Below, piece by piece: positions 7,440 to 15,886 of a DNA stretch of 15,886 nt. Position 1 is the first letter of the stretch; each line of letters starts with the position of its first letter. The notes beneath the pieces are model-generated. The model saw only the letters and a program-made list of their open reading frames with translations. It was not told where the DNA came from and did no database searches. Made by a program: the position numbers and the translations under genes. The stretch lies in contig JAPDQM010000092.1 in assembly GCA_034505795.1 (NCBI GenBank), positions 1 to 15,886 on the forward strand, in the 5' to 3' direction. This stretch comes from Thermofontimicrobium_A sp034505795 (GTDB lineage: Bacteria; Zhuqueibacterota; Zhuqueibacteria; Thermofontimicrobiales; Thermofontimicrobiaceae).

Positions 7440-8153
7440 ATGAAAAATTCTTCTGACTCAATTCCAAATGCAACAATTGAGACCCTTGCTCGCACTTTTT
7501 ATAAAGAAACAATTCGCTACGGCTTTCGACAGGTGGATTATTTGCGATTCGTAAATTACTTGTTAGATATGTCGTTGAAGAACGGTGTTGAATCGTTTGA
7601 ACTAGATAAACCAATCGCCAGTTACGTCGAGGAAAAAAATGATTTGCCTCTCGAAGGTGATCAAGTCATAGTCAGAGCTTTTGTTGAAGATACCGATAGA
7701 ACGGTTGTAGAGAGGTGGGTAGCCAATGATGGGGGAAAAGAGTTTTTGCTGTCTAGAATCAGCTCCCAGCCATTAGCGATGGACCTAATGTTTAAAAATG
7801 AAAAAAATTTGTTTGGCATTATTTTGTTGAAAACGATGCCTGTCATCCCAATCGGCATAGTGGCTTTTTTAGATTATGACCAGATTCAGCGACAGGCAGA
7901 ATTACGGAAATTAATTGGTGAACCACATGACAGAGGCCAGGGCTACGCGAAGGAGGCTACCAAACTCTGGATGAAATATGGAATTGCCACGCTTGGTTTA
8001 AAAAAAATTTATTTAACAACTCTTGAGACCAATCTTCGCAATATCAGAATGAATGAGGAACTCGGTTTTCAAGTAGAAAGCATCCAGCAAAATGTTTTAC
8101 TTTGTGATGGAAAGTATTATGATATTTTAAAAATGAGCTATAGTGCTGAATGA
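7440..8153 (+). CDS. GNAT-family N-acetyltransferase with N-terminal helical extension
   Basis: 237 residues. GAGG at 7430-7433 lies six bases before the ATG. Residues 77-235 look like a GCN5-related acetyltransferase of the RimJ/RimL-like type. The acyl-CoA pyrophosphate loop is RGQGYA (165-170) at the start of the long helix, and ETNLRNIRMNEELGF (196-210) is the usual Asn-rich helix before the last strands. Family members move an acetyl (sometimes longer acyl) group from CoA to an amine. The first 75 residues are not part of the GNAT fold. They appear helical (IETLARTFYKETIRYGF, then DYLRFVNYLLDMSL) and I do not recognise the domain. The next gene, in the same direction 136 bp on, is a FAAL-PKS, so a role in tailoring or feeding that product is plausible from position alone. 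The acceptor substrate is unknown. Confidence 0.85.
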   Translation: MKNSSDSIPNATIETLARTFYKETIRYGFRQVDYLRFVNYLLDMSLKNGVESFELDKPIASYVEEKNDLPLEGDQVIVRAFVEDTDRTVVERWVANDGGKEFLLSRISSQPLAMDLMFKNEKNLFGIILLKTMPVIPIGIVAFLDYDQIQRQAELRKLIGEPHDRGQGYAKEATKLWMKYGIATLGLKKIYLTTLETNLRNIRMNEELGFQVESIQQNVLLCDGKYYDILKMSYSAE

Positions 8154-8168
8154 TTTAGGAAGGCAATT

Positions 8169-8192
8169 AAGTTTATTTTATTAAATAAATTT
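8169..8192. other. AT-only hairpin between GNAT and PKS genes
   Basis: TTTATTT (8172-8178) pairs with AAATAAA (8183-8189) around TATT, extended to about 10 bp with one G-T pair. The stem has almost no GC, so it is a poor terminator. It could mark a weak end of the GNAT transcript or simply reflect AT-rich spacer sequence. Confidence 0.25.
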
Positions 8193-8289
8193 GCTGATAT
8201 ATTGAAACTAATATCTATTATGGTAGTTAATTATCATTGCGGAAAAAATGCAAGGCGATGAGATGCATTTTTGTAATAAGGGGTCTAAT

Positions 8290-11200
8290 ATGTCGATTCA
8301 TTCAAAGGTTTTTGGCGGTACAAATTTTGAACCAGCGACGCTGGTGGCATTGCTCCGCTGGCGCGCAGAGAATTTTTCAAATCATCGGGCATATACCTAT
8401 TTGCAGGATGGCGAAGAGAAAAACATCCTGGTGACTTATGCAGATTTGGATCGTCGAGCAAGGGCCATTGGCGCCTGGCTGCAATCGCTGGGTGCGGCAG
8501 GTGAACGAGCTCTACTCATCTATCCGCCGGGTATTGAATACGTCACGGCCTTTTTTGGCTGTCTCTATGCCGGCGTAACTGCGGTGCCGGCTTACCCACC
8601 CGATCCCACCCGGCTGAACCGAACCCTTCCGCGGTTGCAAGCTATTGCCCGAGATGCCCAGGCGGCGCTGGCTTTGACCAACGACTCGATTCTCTCTATG
8701 ATCAAAATCATGAGAGTCGGCTCCAAAGTAACTGACTCTCTCGAAAAAGTACCTTTCTTCAAAAAATTTGGTAGCAGCCTTGGTAATTTCCTCTCGCAAC
8801 GTGCCGCTGTTTTAAATGCCAAAGACCTGAGCGACCTCCGATGGCTCTCAACTGAGGATATTAAAAATGATGCTGCTGAGGAGTGGCAAGAACCCAGGAT
8901 TGATAAAGATACTCTGGCTTTCCTTCAATATACATCTGGCTCAACCGGCATACCTCGCGGGGTGATGCTGAGTCACGAGAATTTGCTTTATAATCTGGCT
9001 TTGATTCATGAAGGATTCGGCATTACTCCAGAATGCGAGGGTGTCATCTGGCTCCCGATTTATCATGATATGGGCTTAATCGGTGGCGTATTGCAACCAT
9101 TATATGGAGGTTTAGCCTGCACTTTGATGTCACCGATTGATTTTCTTCAGCGACCATTGCGGTGGCTGAATACGATTTCCCGAATCAAGGATGCACAGGT
9201 GATCAGTGGTGGACCAAATTTTGCGTATGATCTCTGCGCTCGCAAAGTCACGCCAGAACAGAAAGCAAAATTATCCCTCGGCCACTGGAAAGTGGCCTTC
9301 AGCGGCGCTGAGCCGGTTCGGCCCGAAACTATTGATCGCTTCACTGAGACTTTTCAACCCTGCGGTTTTAAACGAGAGGCATTTTATCCCTGCTATGGCC
9401 TGGCCGAGGCGACATTATTTGTCTCTGGCGGCTATAACGCCGACCCACCGGTTATTTTAAATATCAAAAAATCCGAATTGAAAAACAATCGCTTCATTGA
9501 AGCAACGCCAGATGAAAACGATCGCCAGCCTGCCGTGGGCTGCGGCCATACCTACGGCGATCAGATCATTGCCATCGTTAATCCCGAAACATTTGAAGAA
9601 TGCCAGCCGAATGAGATCGGCGAAATCTGGATTTCTGGCACCAGCGTTGCCAAAGGTTATTATAATCGACCGGAGGAGACTCAGGCCACATTTCGCGCGC
9701 AGATTAAAGCTAAGGAAGGAAGATATTTTCTGCGAACCGGCGATCTGGGTTATTTGAAGGAAGGAGAGCTGTTCATCACCGGCCGTATCAAAGACCTGAT
9801 CATCATTCGGGGTAGAAATCATTATCCCCAGGACATCGAATTTACGGTGGAGAATTCGCATCCCAATTTGCGTCCTGGATGTAGTGCGGTTTTCTCTGCT
9901 GATGTAGAAGATCAGGAGCGGCTGATTATCGTGGTCGAGGTCCGCAATCCCAAAAAGCTTGATGCCGAGGAGGTAATTGGCGCCATTCGTCGCAGCGTGA
10001 CCGAAGCGCATGAGTTGCAAGCTTATGCAGTGGTATTGATCAAGCCACGAACCATTTCCAAAACGTCGAGCGGCAAGATTCAACGCCGTGCTACCAAAAA
10101 TGAATTCCTGGAGGGCAAGCTGCAGGTGGTGGCTGAGTGGCGAGCCAGTGGCCACATTCAAACGGATATTTCCAAAGAGCCATCATTGGAAGTTGAACCA
10201 GCGATTACAACGACAGCAGAAAAAGAAGCATTACCTATTGCACCGAAAAAGAAAAGCTCGGATATCGCAGCTATCGAATCCTGGTTGGTGGCCAAAATTG
10301 CCGAGAATCTGGAGCTTGATCCAGGCGAAATCGACATTCATGAGCCGTTTGTCAGTTTTGGGTTGGACTCGGCTCAAGCCGTGGGCCTGGCAGGCGATCT
10401 GGAGGAATGGCTGGGACGGAAGCTGTCGCCTACTCTGGTGTGGGATTATCCCACCATCGAATCTTTAGCAACGTTTTTGGCAGAAGAAAAAGCCGAAACG
10501 ACAGTGACGGCCGAAAAATCAACACCGAAAATTTCTGACTCCGAGCCAATCGCTATTATCGGCCTGGGATGTCGTTTCCCGGGTGCGAAAAATCCCCAGC
10601 AGTTCTGGGATTTGCTCGTTCATGGCGTCGATGCTATTTCCGAAGTGCCCAAAGATCGATGGGATCTGGAACGGTTTTATGACCCCACTCCCATGACGCC
10701 AGGGAAAATGTACACCAAATGGGGCGGGTTCATCGAAGATGTCGATAAATTTGATGCTCTATTTTTTGGTATTTCTGCCAAAGAAGCCGCGGACATGGAT
10801 CCGCAGCAACGAATTCTATCCGAGGTTACCTGGGAAGCGCTGGAAGATGCCGGCAAAACTGCGCAGCAACTCGCTGGTAGCCAAACAGGTGTTTTTATCG
10901 GCATCAGCAGCTACGATTATTCTCGATTGCAATTAGGCAACTTTGAAGATATCACGCCTTATGTGGGCACGGGCAATGCGTTCAGCATTGCGGCCAATCG
11001 GCTTTCCTATCTGTTCGATTTAAAAGGACCCAGTGTGGCGCTCGATACTGCCTGTTCGTCTTCACTGGTGGCCGTCCATCTGGCATGCAATAGTCTGCGT
11101 AAAGGCGAGTGCGACATGGCCATTGCCGGCGGGGTAAATCTGATGCTTTCGCCCGAAGTGACCATCAATTTCTCGCAGGCGACAGTCATGTCACCCACCG

Positions 11201-14200
11201 GCCGCTGCAAGACGTTTGATGCCGATGCGGATGGCTATGTGCGAGGTGAGGGCGCTGGTGCAGTGGTTTTGAAGCCGCTGTCCAAAGCAATTGCCGATGG
11301 CGATCGTATCTATGCCGTGATTCGAGGCAGCGCGGTAAATAGTGATGGCCGCAGCAACGGCCTCATGGCTCCCAATCGGCAGGCGCAGGAAGCCGTGATC
11401 CAGGAGGCATACAAAAATGCCGGAATTTCTCCCGGCTTAGTCCAATATGTCGAAGCGCACGGCACCGGCACCAAGTTGGGCGATCCCATTGAAGTCCGTG
11501 CCCTGGGATCCGTTATTGCTCAGGGCCGGCCTGAAGATCGAAAATGCGCTATCGGATCAGTGAAATCCAATATCGGACATCTGGAGGCTGCGGCTGGGGT
11601 CGCGGCGTTGATCAAGGTGGCCCTTTCCGTGCATCATCGACAATTACCACCGAGCCTGCATTATAAACAGCCCAATCCTTTTATTCCGTTTGACGAACTA
11701 CCGGTCGTGGTGCAGCGCGAGTTGGGTGAGTGGCCAGTGAAAGACGAGCCGTTGATTGCGGGAATCACCTCGCTTGGCTTTGGTGGAACGAACTGCCATG
11801 TGGTCATTACGGAGTCGCCCAAAATCGAAAAACAGAGTAAAGGCGAGACGGCACGAACGGAAGCCTTTTTGTTGCCACTTTCAGCCCATAGTGATGAGGC
11901 GTTGAAGGACCTGGCGACGTCGTACCTGAATTACCTGGCCGAAAATGGTAACGATATTTCGCTCGGGGATATTTGCTATACAGCATCGCTGCGGCGAACC
12001 CATTATGACAATCGGATGGCTTTTGTCATTCATTCTCAACAAGAACTTCTGGAACATCTGGATGCTGCGCTGCGGGATGAATCGTTGCCGACCATCGCCA
12101 GGGGAACAGCGCACGCCGGTAATCGAGAAAGGGTGGTATTTGTTTTTCCAGGCCAGGGTGCGCAATGGTGGGCGATGGGGCATGAACTGATGCAATCGCA
12201 GCCGGTATTTCGCCAGACCATCGAGGCCTGCGATCGAATTATCAGTCAATATGCGGATTGGTCGCTGATCCATCAATTCACTGCCAGCGAATCCGAGTCG
12301 CAACTGGATCGAATTGACATCATTCAGCCGGCGCTATTTGCCATTCAGATTGCGCTGGCAAATCTGTGGCGATCCTGGGGCATTGAACCCGATGCGGTGG
12401 TAGGCCACAGCATGGGTGAAGTGGCGGCGGCTTATGTGGCTGGCGTTTTGAATCTCGAAGATGCGATCAAGGTTATTTTCCATCGCAGTCGATTGCTAAA
12501 GACCGTTGCGGGGCAGGGGAAGATGGCAGTGGTAGAGCTCTCCCTGGCAGAAGCGGAACAGGCGATCAAAGGTCTCGAAGATAAAATTTCCATCGCAGTC
12601 ATTGCTGGCCCCAAATCGATTGTTCTGTCTGGAGAGCCCCAGGCTGTGGAGCAAGTGGTAGCCGGGCTGGAGCAAAAGCAGATATTCTGCCGCCTGTTGC
12701 GAGTGGATGTGGCTTCGCACAATCCGCAGGTGGAGCATTTGAAATATGAGCTGATGGACATTTTGAAAGACATTCAGCCGCAAGCGGGAAATATTCCGTT
12801 CTATTCGACTGTCGCAGGTAGAGTTCTGAATGGCATTGATCTGAATCCAACCTACTGGGGTCGCAACTTACGGGAGCCGGTTCGATTTGCTACGGCCATC
12901 GATCAATTGGTGCATGATGGTTTTGGGGTTTTCCTGGAATTGAATCCCCATCCAACCCTTACCAATTCGATCCAGAGTGAATTGGTTCATCTGGGTAAAA
13001 AGGGAACGGTGGTGCATTCCTTGAAGCGAGAAGAAGAAGAGATGGCCACGATGCTGTCGGCGGCAGGAAAACTCTTTACCATAGGCTTTCCGATTCGATG
13101 GGAGCGATTCTACCCTGAAGGTGGCCAGGTGGTGTCACTACCTACGTTCCCCTGGCAGCGAGAACGCTATTGGTTCGACGATGGCAAGGAAAAGAAAAAA
13201 GCAAAACCTTCGAGACTATTGGATCAGTTCGCCACCGATGGATCTGATTTTCATCCGTTATTAGGATCACAGCGATCGTCACCGCTGTTAGCTGGCAAGC
13301 AGGTCTGGGAGAATGTAATCAATACCAATTCCCTACCATTTCTGATCGACCATAAAGTTCAGGATTCCATCGTGCTGCCGGCTACGGCTTACCTGGAAAT
13401 GGCATTTGCTGCCTCGAATAAAATTTTTCAAGGCAAGCCATTTATCATTGAAAATGTCTCGTTGCAGCGGGCACTATTTTTAAATGAAAATCAAAATCAG
13501 GTGATCCAATTTGTGCTGTCGCCAAGCACGAACGGAGCAGCCACATTTCAGGTCTATAGCCTGGCTGATGGTGCTTCGGCTCAAAAATCCTTATGGCTGC
13601 TCCATGCCGAAGGAACAGTGCGACAGGCTAATGCTGATTCGAATGGCCATGATTCGCTGGCGAACATCCAACAACGATGCCGCAATTCAGTCAGCGTTGA
13701 AACACATTATCAGCAATTGTTCGAACATCATCTCAACTATGGCGAAAGTTTCCAGGGGATCGCCGAACTCTGGAAGGGTGAAAGCGAAGCATTGGGAAAA
13801 TTACAGCCAACTGCTGCAATCGAATCTGAAATAAACGATTATATGTTCCATCCAGCGCTGCTTGATGCTGGCCTGCAGGTGCTATCCAATGCGCTACCCT
13901 TTGAAATGGATGGCGATCAGGCTGACGTGTATTTGCCCATCGGATTTGAAAAAATCACCAATCTTCAATTGCAGCGTCGGCCGCAATGGAGTTACACCCG
14001 AGTCCATCCGATTGACGAACCCAGTCCGTTATCTTTAAAGAGCGATGTGATTATCTATGATGAAGCTGGTGAGATTGTCCTTCAAATTGAAGGTTTAAAA
14101 CTACAGCGGCTGGGCAAGCAGAAGTCAGCAGACCTGACCCAATGGTTCTATGAGGTTGTTTGGGATGAAAAAGCGATCGACCACAATCAGGTCAATCGTC

Positions 14201-15886
14201 GCCAGGGTGACTGGCTGATATTTAATGATCAGGCGAATTTTGGCCATCGCATCGCCGCCGAATTACAGGCAAAAGGGAAGAACTGTGTGATTGTTCAAGC
14301 AGGGAATGATTTCCGTTCCCTTGACAATCAGACCTATCAGATTCAGCCTGCTGACATAGAGCACTATGAACGCTTGTTCGGCGCTGTATTTGGTGAATCA
14401 GCGAAATGTGCCGGCATTGTTTATCTCTGGGGGCTCAATAGCACGCAATCCTCGGAACTGACCATCAGTTCTCTGTCGGCTGATCAATCGCTGATTACTG
14501 GCAGTATCTCTGCCCTGGTGCGAGGCATCAGCAAGATGAGTTGGCAGGAGATGCCACAACTTTATCTGCTGACGCAGAATGCCCAGGCGCATACTTCGAA
14601 TAATCAAAATTTATCGATCTCCCAGTCAACTATCTGGGGATTGGGCCGGGTGATCGCCCAGGAACATCCTGAGCTAAAATGCAAGTTGCTCGATCTGGAT
14701 GACGGCTCGAAAGAGGAATCCTTGAGCTTGCTCATGCCTGAATTTCTTTATCTCGATCGAGAAGACCAGGTGATGTTCCGAAATCAAACACGATTGGTTG
14801 CCCGATTATTGCATCTCTCGTCCGATAGGTTGTCGCAATTGGAAGCGGAAAGCATTGGGACATCCAAAAAACTGACTGCGCCCAATTCGGAAGCGTTTCG
14901 TTTAGAGGTCGGCGCACCCGGGACGCTGGATGGCCTCCAATTCAAATCCGTTGCTCGACCAAATCTTGTTGGCAAGCAGGTCGAGATTGAAGTGTATGCC
15001 ACTGGCTTGAATTTTATGGATGTGATGAATGCCCTGGGATTGTTGCCCGGGGAGGCGATTCCATTAGGAGCAGAATGTTCGGGCGTCATTTCCCGAATTT
15101 CGCCCGAGGTGACAGACTTGAAGGTTGGCGATGAGGTGATGGGATTAGCGCCGGCGAGTTTCGGCAATTATGCAGTTACCTTGGCCGATCTGCTGGTTCG
15201 AAAACCAAAAACGATCTCGTTTGAAGAAGCGGCGACCATTCCTGTTACTTTCTTGACCGCCTATTATGGGATCGTTCATCAAGCCCGTCTGCGTCAGGGA
15301 GAGAAAATTTTGATCCATGCTGGTGCTGGTGGCGTGGGGCTGTCGGCGATCCAAATTGCCCGGATGATCGGGGCGGAAATTTTTGCTACTGCTGGCAGCG
15401 AAGACAAGCGAGCATATCTCAAATCCCTGGGGATCAAATATGTAATGGATTCCCGAACTTTGGATTTTGCCGATCAAATTTTGGCCGACACCAATGGTAC
15501 TGGCGTCGATGTGGTGCTCAACTCGCTGTCGGGCGAAGCTATTCCTAGAAGCCTGTCGGTTTTGGCAGATTACGGTCGTTTCGTCGAAATCGGCAAGACC
15601 GACATCTATTCGCATGGCTTGCTGGATCTCTATCCATTCCGAAAGAATCTATCCTATTTTGCCGTGGATTTGTTGCGCATTGCCAAAGACAGGCCTGCTC
15701 AGGTTCGAGAGCTATTTCAGGAGCTTTTGAGTCACTTCGAATCAGGGCGACTCAAGCCAATCCCTGCTACGGTGTTTGCTTTTCAGGATGCCATTCAGGC
15801 TTTTCGGTTCATGGCTCAACGGAAAAATATTGGCAAAATTGTAATTTCGAAGCAAGCGGCTTCGGTTCAGGATGAGGTTATTCAGA
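8290..15886 (+). CDS. FAAL-ACP-KS-AT-DH-(structural KR)-ER polyketide synthase, 3' end outside window
   Basis: One uninterrupted frame of 2532 visible codons runs off the right edge. The start at 8290 follows AAGGGG (8278-8283) at six bases; in-frame ATGs at 8248 and 8263 have poorer sites. Domains: fatty acyl-AMP ligase 15-620 (YTSGSTGIPRG 214-224, YGLAEA 369-374, D485, R499 in GRIKDLIIIRGRNHYPQD, K596 in SGKIQRR); ACP about 655-735 (phosphopantetheine serine S694 in GLDSAQ); ketosynthase 752-1176 with C922 (DTACSSS), H1057 and H1097; acyltransferase 1278-1580 with S1374 (GHSMG) and H1477 (VASH); dehydratase 1652-1941 with H1688 and D1859 (DAGLQ); structural ketoreductase half about 1950-2197; enoylreductase 2200-2517 with NADPH loop HAGAGGVGLSA at 2343. 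By family knowledge, FAAL adenylates a free fatty acid, passes it to the ACP, and the KS extends it with a reduced two-carbon (or branched) unit. Catalytic KR, a second ACP and a release domain are expected beyond the edge. Extender choice is unclear from GHSMG/VASH. The product, probably a lipid-like polyketide, is unknown. Confidence 0.95.
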   Translation, partial: MSIHSKVFGGTNFEPATLVALLRWRAENFSNHRAYTYLQDGEEKNILVTYADLDRRARAIGAWLQSLGAAGERALLIYPPGIEYVTAFFGCLYAGVTAVPAYPPDPTRLNRTLPRLQAIARDAQAALALTNDSILSMIKIMRVGSKVTDSLEKVPFFKKFGSSLGNFLSQRAAVLNAKDLSDLRWLSTEDIKNDAAEEWQEPRIDKDTLAFLQYTSGSTGIPRGVMLSHENLLYNLALIHEGFGITPECEGVIWLPIYHDMGLIGGVLQPLYGGLACTLMSPIDFLQRPLRWLNTISRIKDAQVISGGPNFAYDLCARKVTPEQKAKLSLGHWKVAFSGAEPVRPETIDRFTETFQPCGFKREAFYPCYGLAEATLFVSGGYNADPPVILNIKKSELKNNRFIEATPDENDRQPAVGCGHTYGDQIIAIVNPETFEECQPNEIGEIWISGTSVAKGYYNRPEETQATFRAQIKAKEGRYFLRTGDLGYLKEGELFITGRIKDLIIIRGRNHYPQDIEFTVENSHPNLRPGCSAVFSADVEDQERLIIVVEVRNPKKLDAEEVIGAIRRSVTEAHELQAYAVVLIKPRTISKTSSGKIQRRATKNEFLEGKLQVVAEWRASGHIQTDISKEPSLEVEPAITTTAEKEALPIAPKKKSSDIAAIESWLVAKIAENLELDPGEIDIHEPFVSFGLDSAQAVGLAGDLEEWLGRKLSPTLVWDYPTIESLATFLAEEKAETTVTAEKSTPKISDSEPIAIIGLGCRFPGAKNPQQFWDLLVHGVDAISEVPKDRWDLERFYDPTPMTPGKMYTKWGGFIEDVDKFDALFFGISAKEAADMDPQQRILSEVTWEALEDAGKTAQQLAGSQTGVFIGISSYDYSRLQLGNFEDITPYVGTGNAFSIAANRLSYLFDLKGPSVALDTACSSSLVAVHLACNSLRKGECDMAIAGGVNLMLSPEVTINFSQATVMSPTGRCKTFDADADGYVRGEGAGAVVLKPLSKAIADGDRIYAVIRGSAVNSDGRSNGLMAPNRQAQEAVIQEAYKNAGISPGLVQYVEAHGTGTKLGDPIEVRALGSVIAQGRPEDRKCAIGSVKSNIGHLEAAAGVAALIKVALSVHHRQLPPSLHYKQPNPFIPFDELPVVVQRELGEWPVKDEPLIAGITSLGFGGTNCHVVITESPKIEKQSKGETARTEAFLLPLSAHSDEALKDLATSYLNYLAENGNDISLGDICYTASLRRTHYDNRMAFVIHSQQELLEHLDAALRDESLPTIARGTAHAGNRERVVFVFPGQGAQWWAMGHELMQSQPVFRQTIEACDRIISQYADWSLIHQFTASESESQLDRIDIIQPALFAIQIALANLWRSWGIEPDAVVGHSMGEVAAAYVAGVLNLEDAIKVIFHRSRLLKTVAGQGKMAVVELSLAEAEQAIKGLEDKISIAVIAGPKSIVLSGEPQAVEQVVAGLEQKQIFCRLLRVDVASHNPQVEHLKYELMDILKDIQPQAGNIPFYSTVAGRVLNGIDLNPTYWGRNLREPVRFATAIDQLVHDGFGVFLELNPHPTLTNSIQSELVHLGKKGTVVHSLKREEEEMATMLSAAGKLFTIGFPIRWERFYPEGGQVVSLPTFPWQRERYWFDDGKEKKKAKPSRLLDQFATDGSDFHPLLGSQRSSPLLAGKQVWENVINTNSLPFLIDHKVQDSIVLPATAYLEMAFAASNKIFQGKPFIIENVSLQRALFLNENQNQVIQFVLSPSTNGAATFQVYSLADGASAQKSLWLLHAEGTVRQANADSNGHDSLANIQQRCRNSVSVETHYQQLFEHHLNYGESFQGIAELWKGESEALGKLQPTAAIESEINDYMFHPALLDAGLQVLSNALPFEMDGDQADVYLPIGFEKITNLQLQRRPQWSYTRVHPIDEPSPLSLKSDVIIYDEAGEIVLQIEGLKLQRLGKQKSADLTQWFYEVVWDEKAIDHNQVNRRQGDWLIFNDQANFGHRIAAELQAKGKNCVIVQAGNDFRSLDNQTYQIQPADIEHYERLFGAVFGESAKCAGIVYLWGLNSTQSSELTISSLSADQSLITGSISALVRGISKMSWQEMPQLYLLTQNAQAHTSNNQNLSISQSTIWGLGRVIAQEHPELKCKLLDLDDGSKEESLSLLMPEFLYLDREDQVMFRNQTRLVARLLHLSSDRLSQLEAESIGTSKKLTAPNSEAFRLEVGAPGTLDGLQFKSVARPNLVGKQVEIEVYATGLNFMDVMNALGLLPGEAIPLGAECSGVISRISPEVTDLKVGDEVMGLAPASFGNYAVTLADLLVRKPKTISFEEAATIPVTFLTAYYGIVHQARLRQGEKILIHAGAGGVGLSAIQIARMIGAEIFATAGSEDKRAYLKSLGIKYVMDSRTLDFADQILADTNGTGVDVVLNSLSGEAIPRSLSVLADYGRFVEIGKTDIYSHGLLDLYPFRKNLSYFAVDLLRIAKDRPAQVRELFQELLSHFESGRLKPIPATVFAFQDAIQAFRFMAQRKNIGKIVISKQAASVQDEVIQ

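Noticed and set aside
8953..8961. Arg in place of Lys in the FAAL ATP loop (GIPRG)
   Set aside because: Acyl-AMP ligases of this type often vary at this loop position, and all other adenylation residues are intact, so it is not evidence of inactivity.
9457..10161. 234-codon minus-strand frame inside the FAAL region
   Set aside because: The plus strand carries FAAL motifs D485, R499 and K596 throughout this interval; the antisense frame is a by-product of codon usage.

Overview
The window reads as a piece of a chromosome from an uncultured-type bacterium of the Fibrobacteres-Chlorobi-Bacteroidetes neighbourhood, for example candidate division KSB1 or Calditrichota. The main clue is the secreted protein at 1849-5940. 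It ends in the QNYPNPFNP...ASGVYFY domain (FlgD-like / type IX secretion sorting domain) that such phyla attach to exported proteins. Shine-Dalgarno sites are clear and genes have moderate GC, while the spacers are AT-rich. The phylum call is inference from protein style, not from a marker gene.

Layout. Positions 2-475 (+) are the C-terminal end of a family 31 glycoside hydrolase whose catalytic part lies left of the window. Positions 651-1511 (-) encode a complete NADP-type beta-hydroxyacid dehydrogenase ending in its own hairpin terminator. Positions 1849-5940 (-) encode a 1363-residue exported multidomain protein with a strong terminator at 1785-1826. Next comes a stop-rich, AT-rich, gene-free spacer of about 1.5 kb (5941-7439). 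Positions 7440-8153 (+) encode a GNAT acetyltransferase with an unexplained N-terminal extension. Positions 8290 to the right edge (+) are an uninterrupted frame of at least 2532 codons. It encodes a fatty acyl-AMP ligase fused to an acyl carrier protein and to a highly reducing type I polyketide synthase module: FAAL-ACP-KS-AT-DH-structural KR-ER, with catalytic KR and further domains expected outside the window.

How the genes fit together. The GNAT and the megasynthase lie in the same direction 136 bp apart and probably belong to one lipid or polyketide pathway. In that pathway a free fatty acid is adenylated, loaded on the internal ACP and extended and reduced by the PKS module. The GNAT could add or supply an acyl group, but this is only inferred from position. 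The left-hand genes (sugar hydrolase, dehydrogenase, exported protein) show no obvious link to that pathway.

The two points most worth attention are these. (1) The exported protein contains a metzincin (matrixin-like) domain in which both histidines of the HExxH zinc motif are asparagine, so it looks like a catalytically dead protease carried on a large adhesive, sorted scaffold. (2) A FAAL-primed reducing PKS occurs in what looks like a poorly studied phylum, with an incomplete right end.
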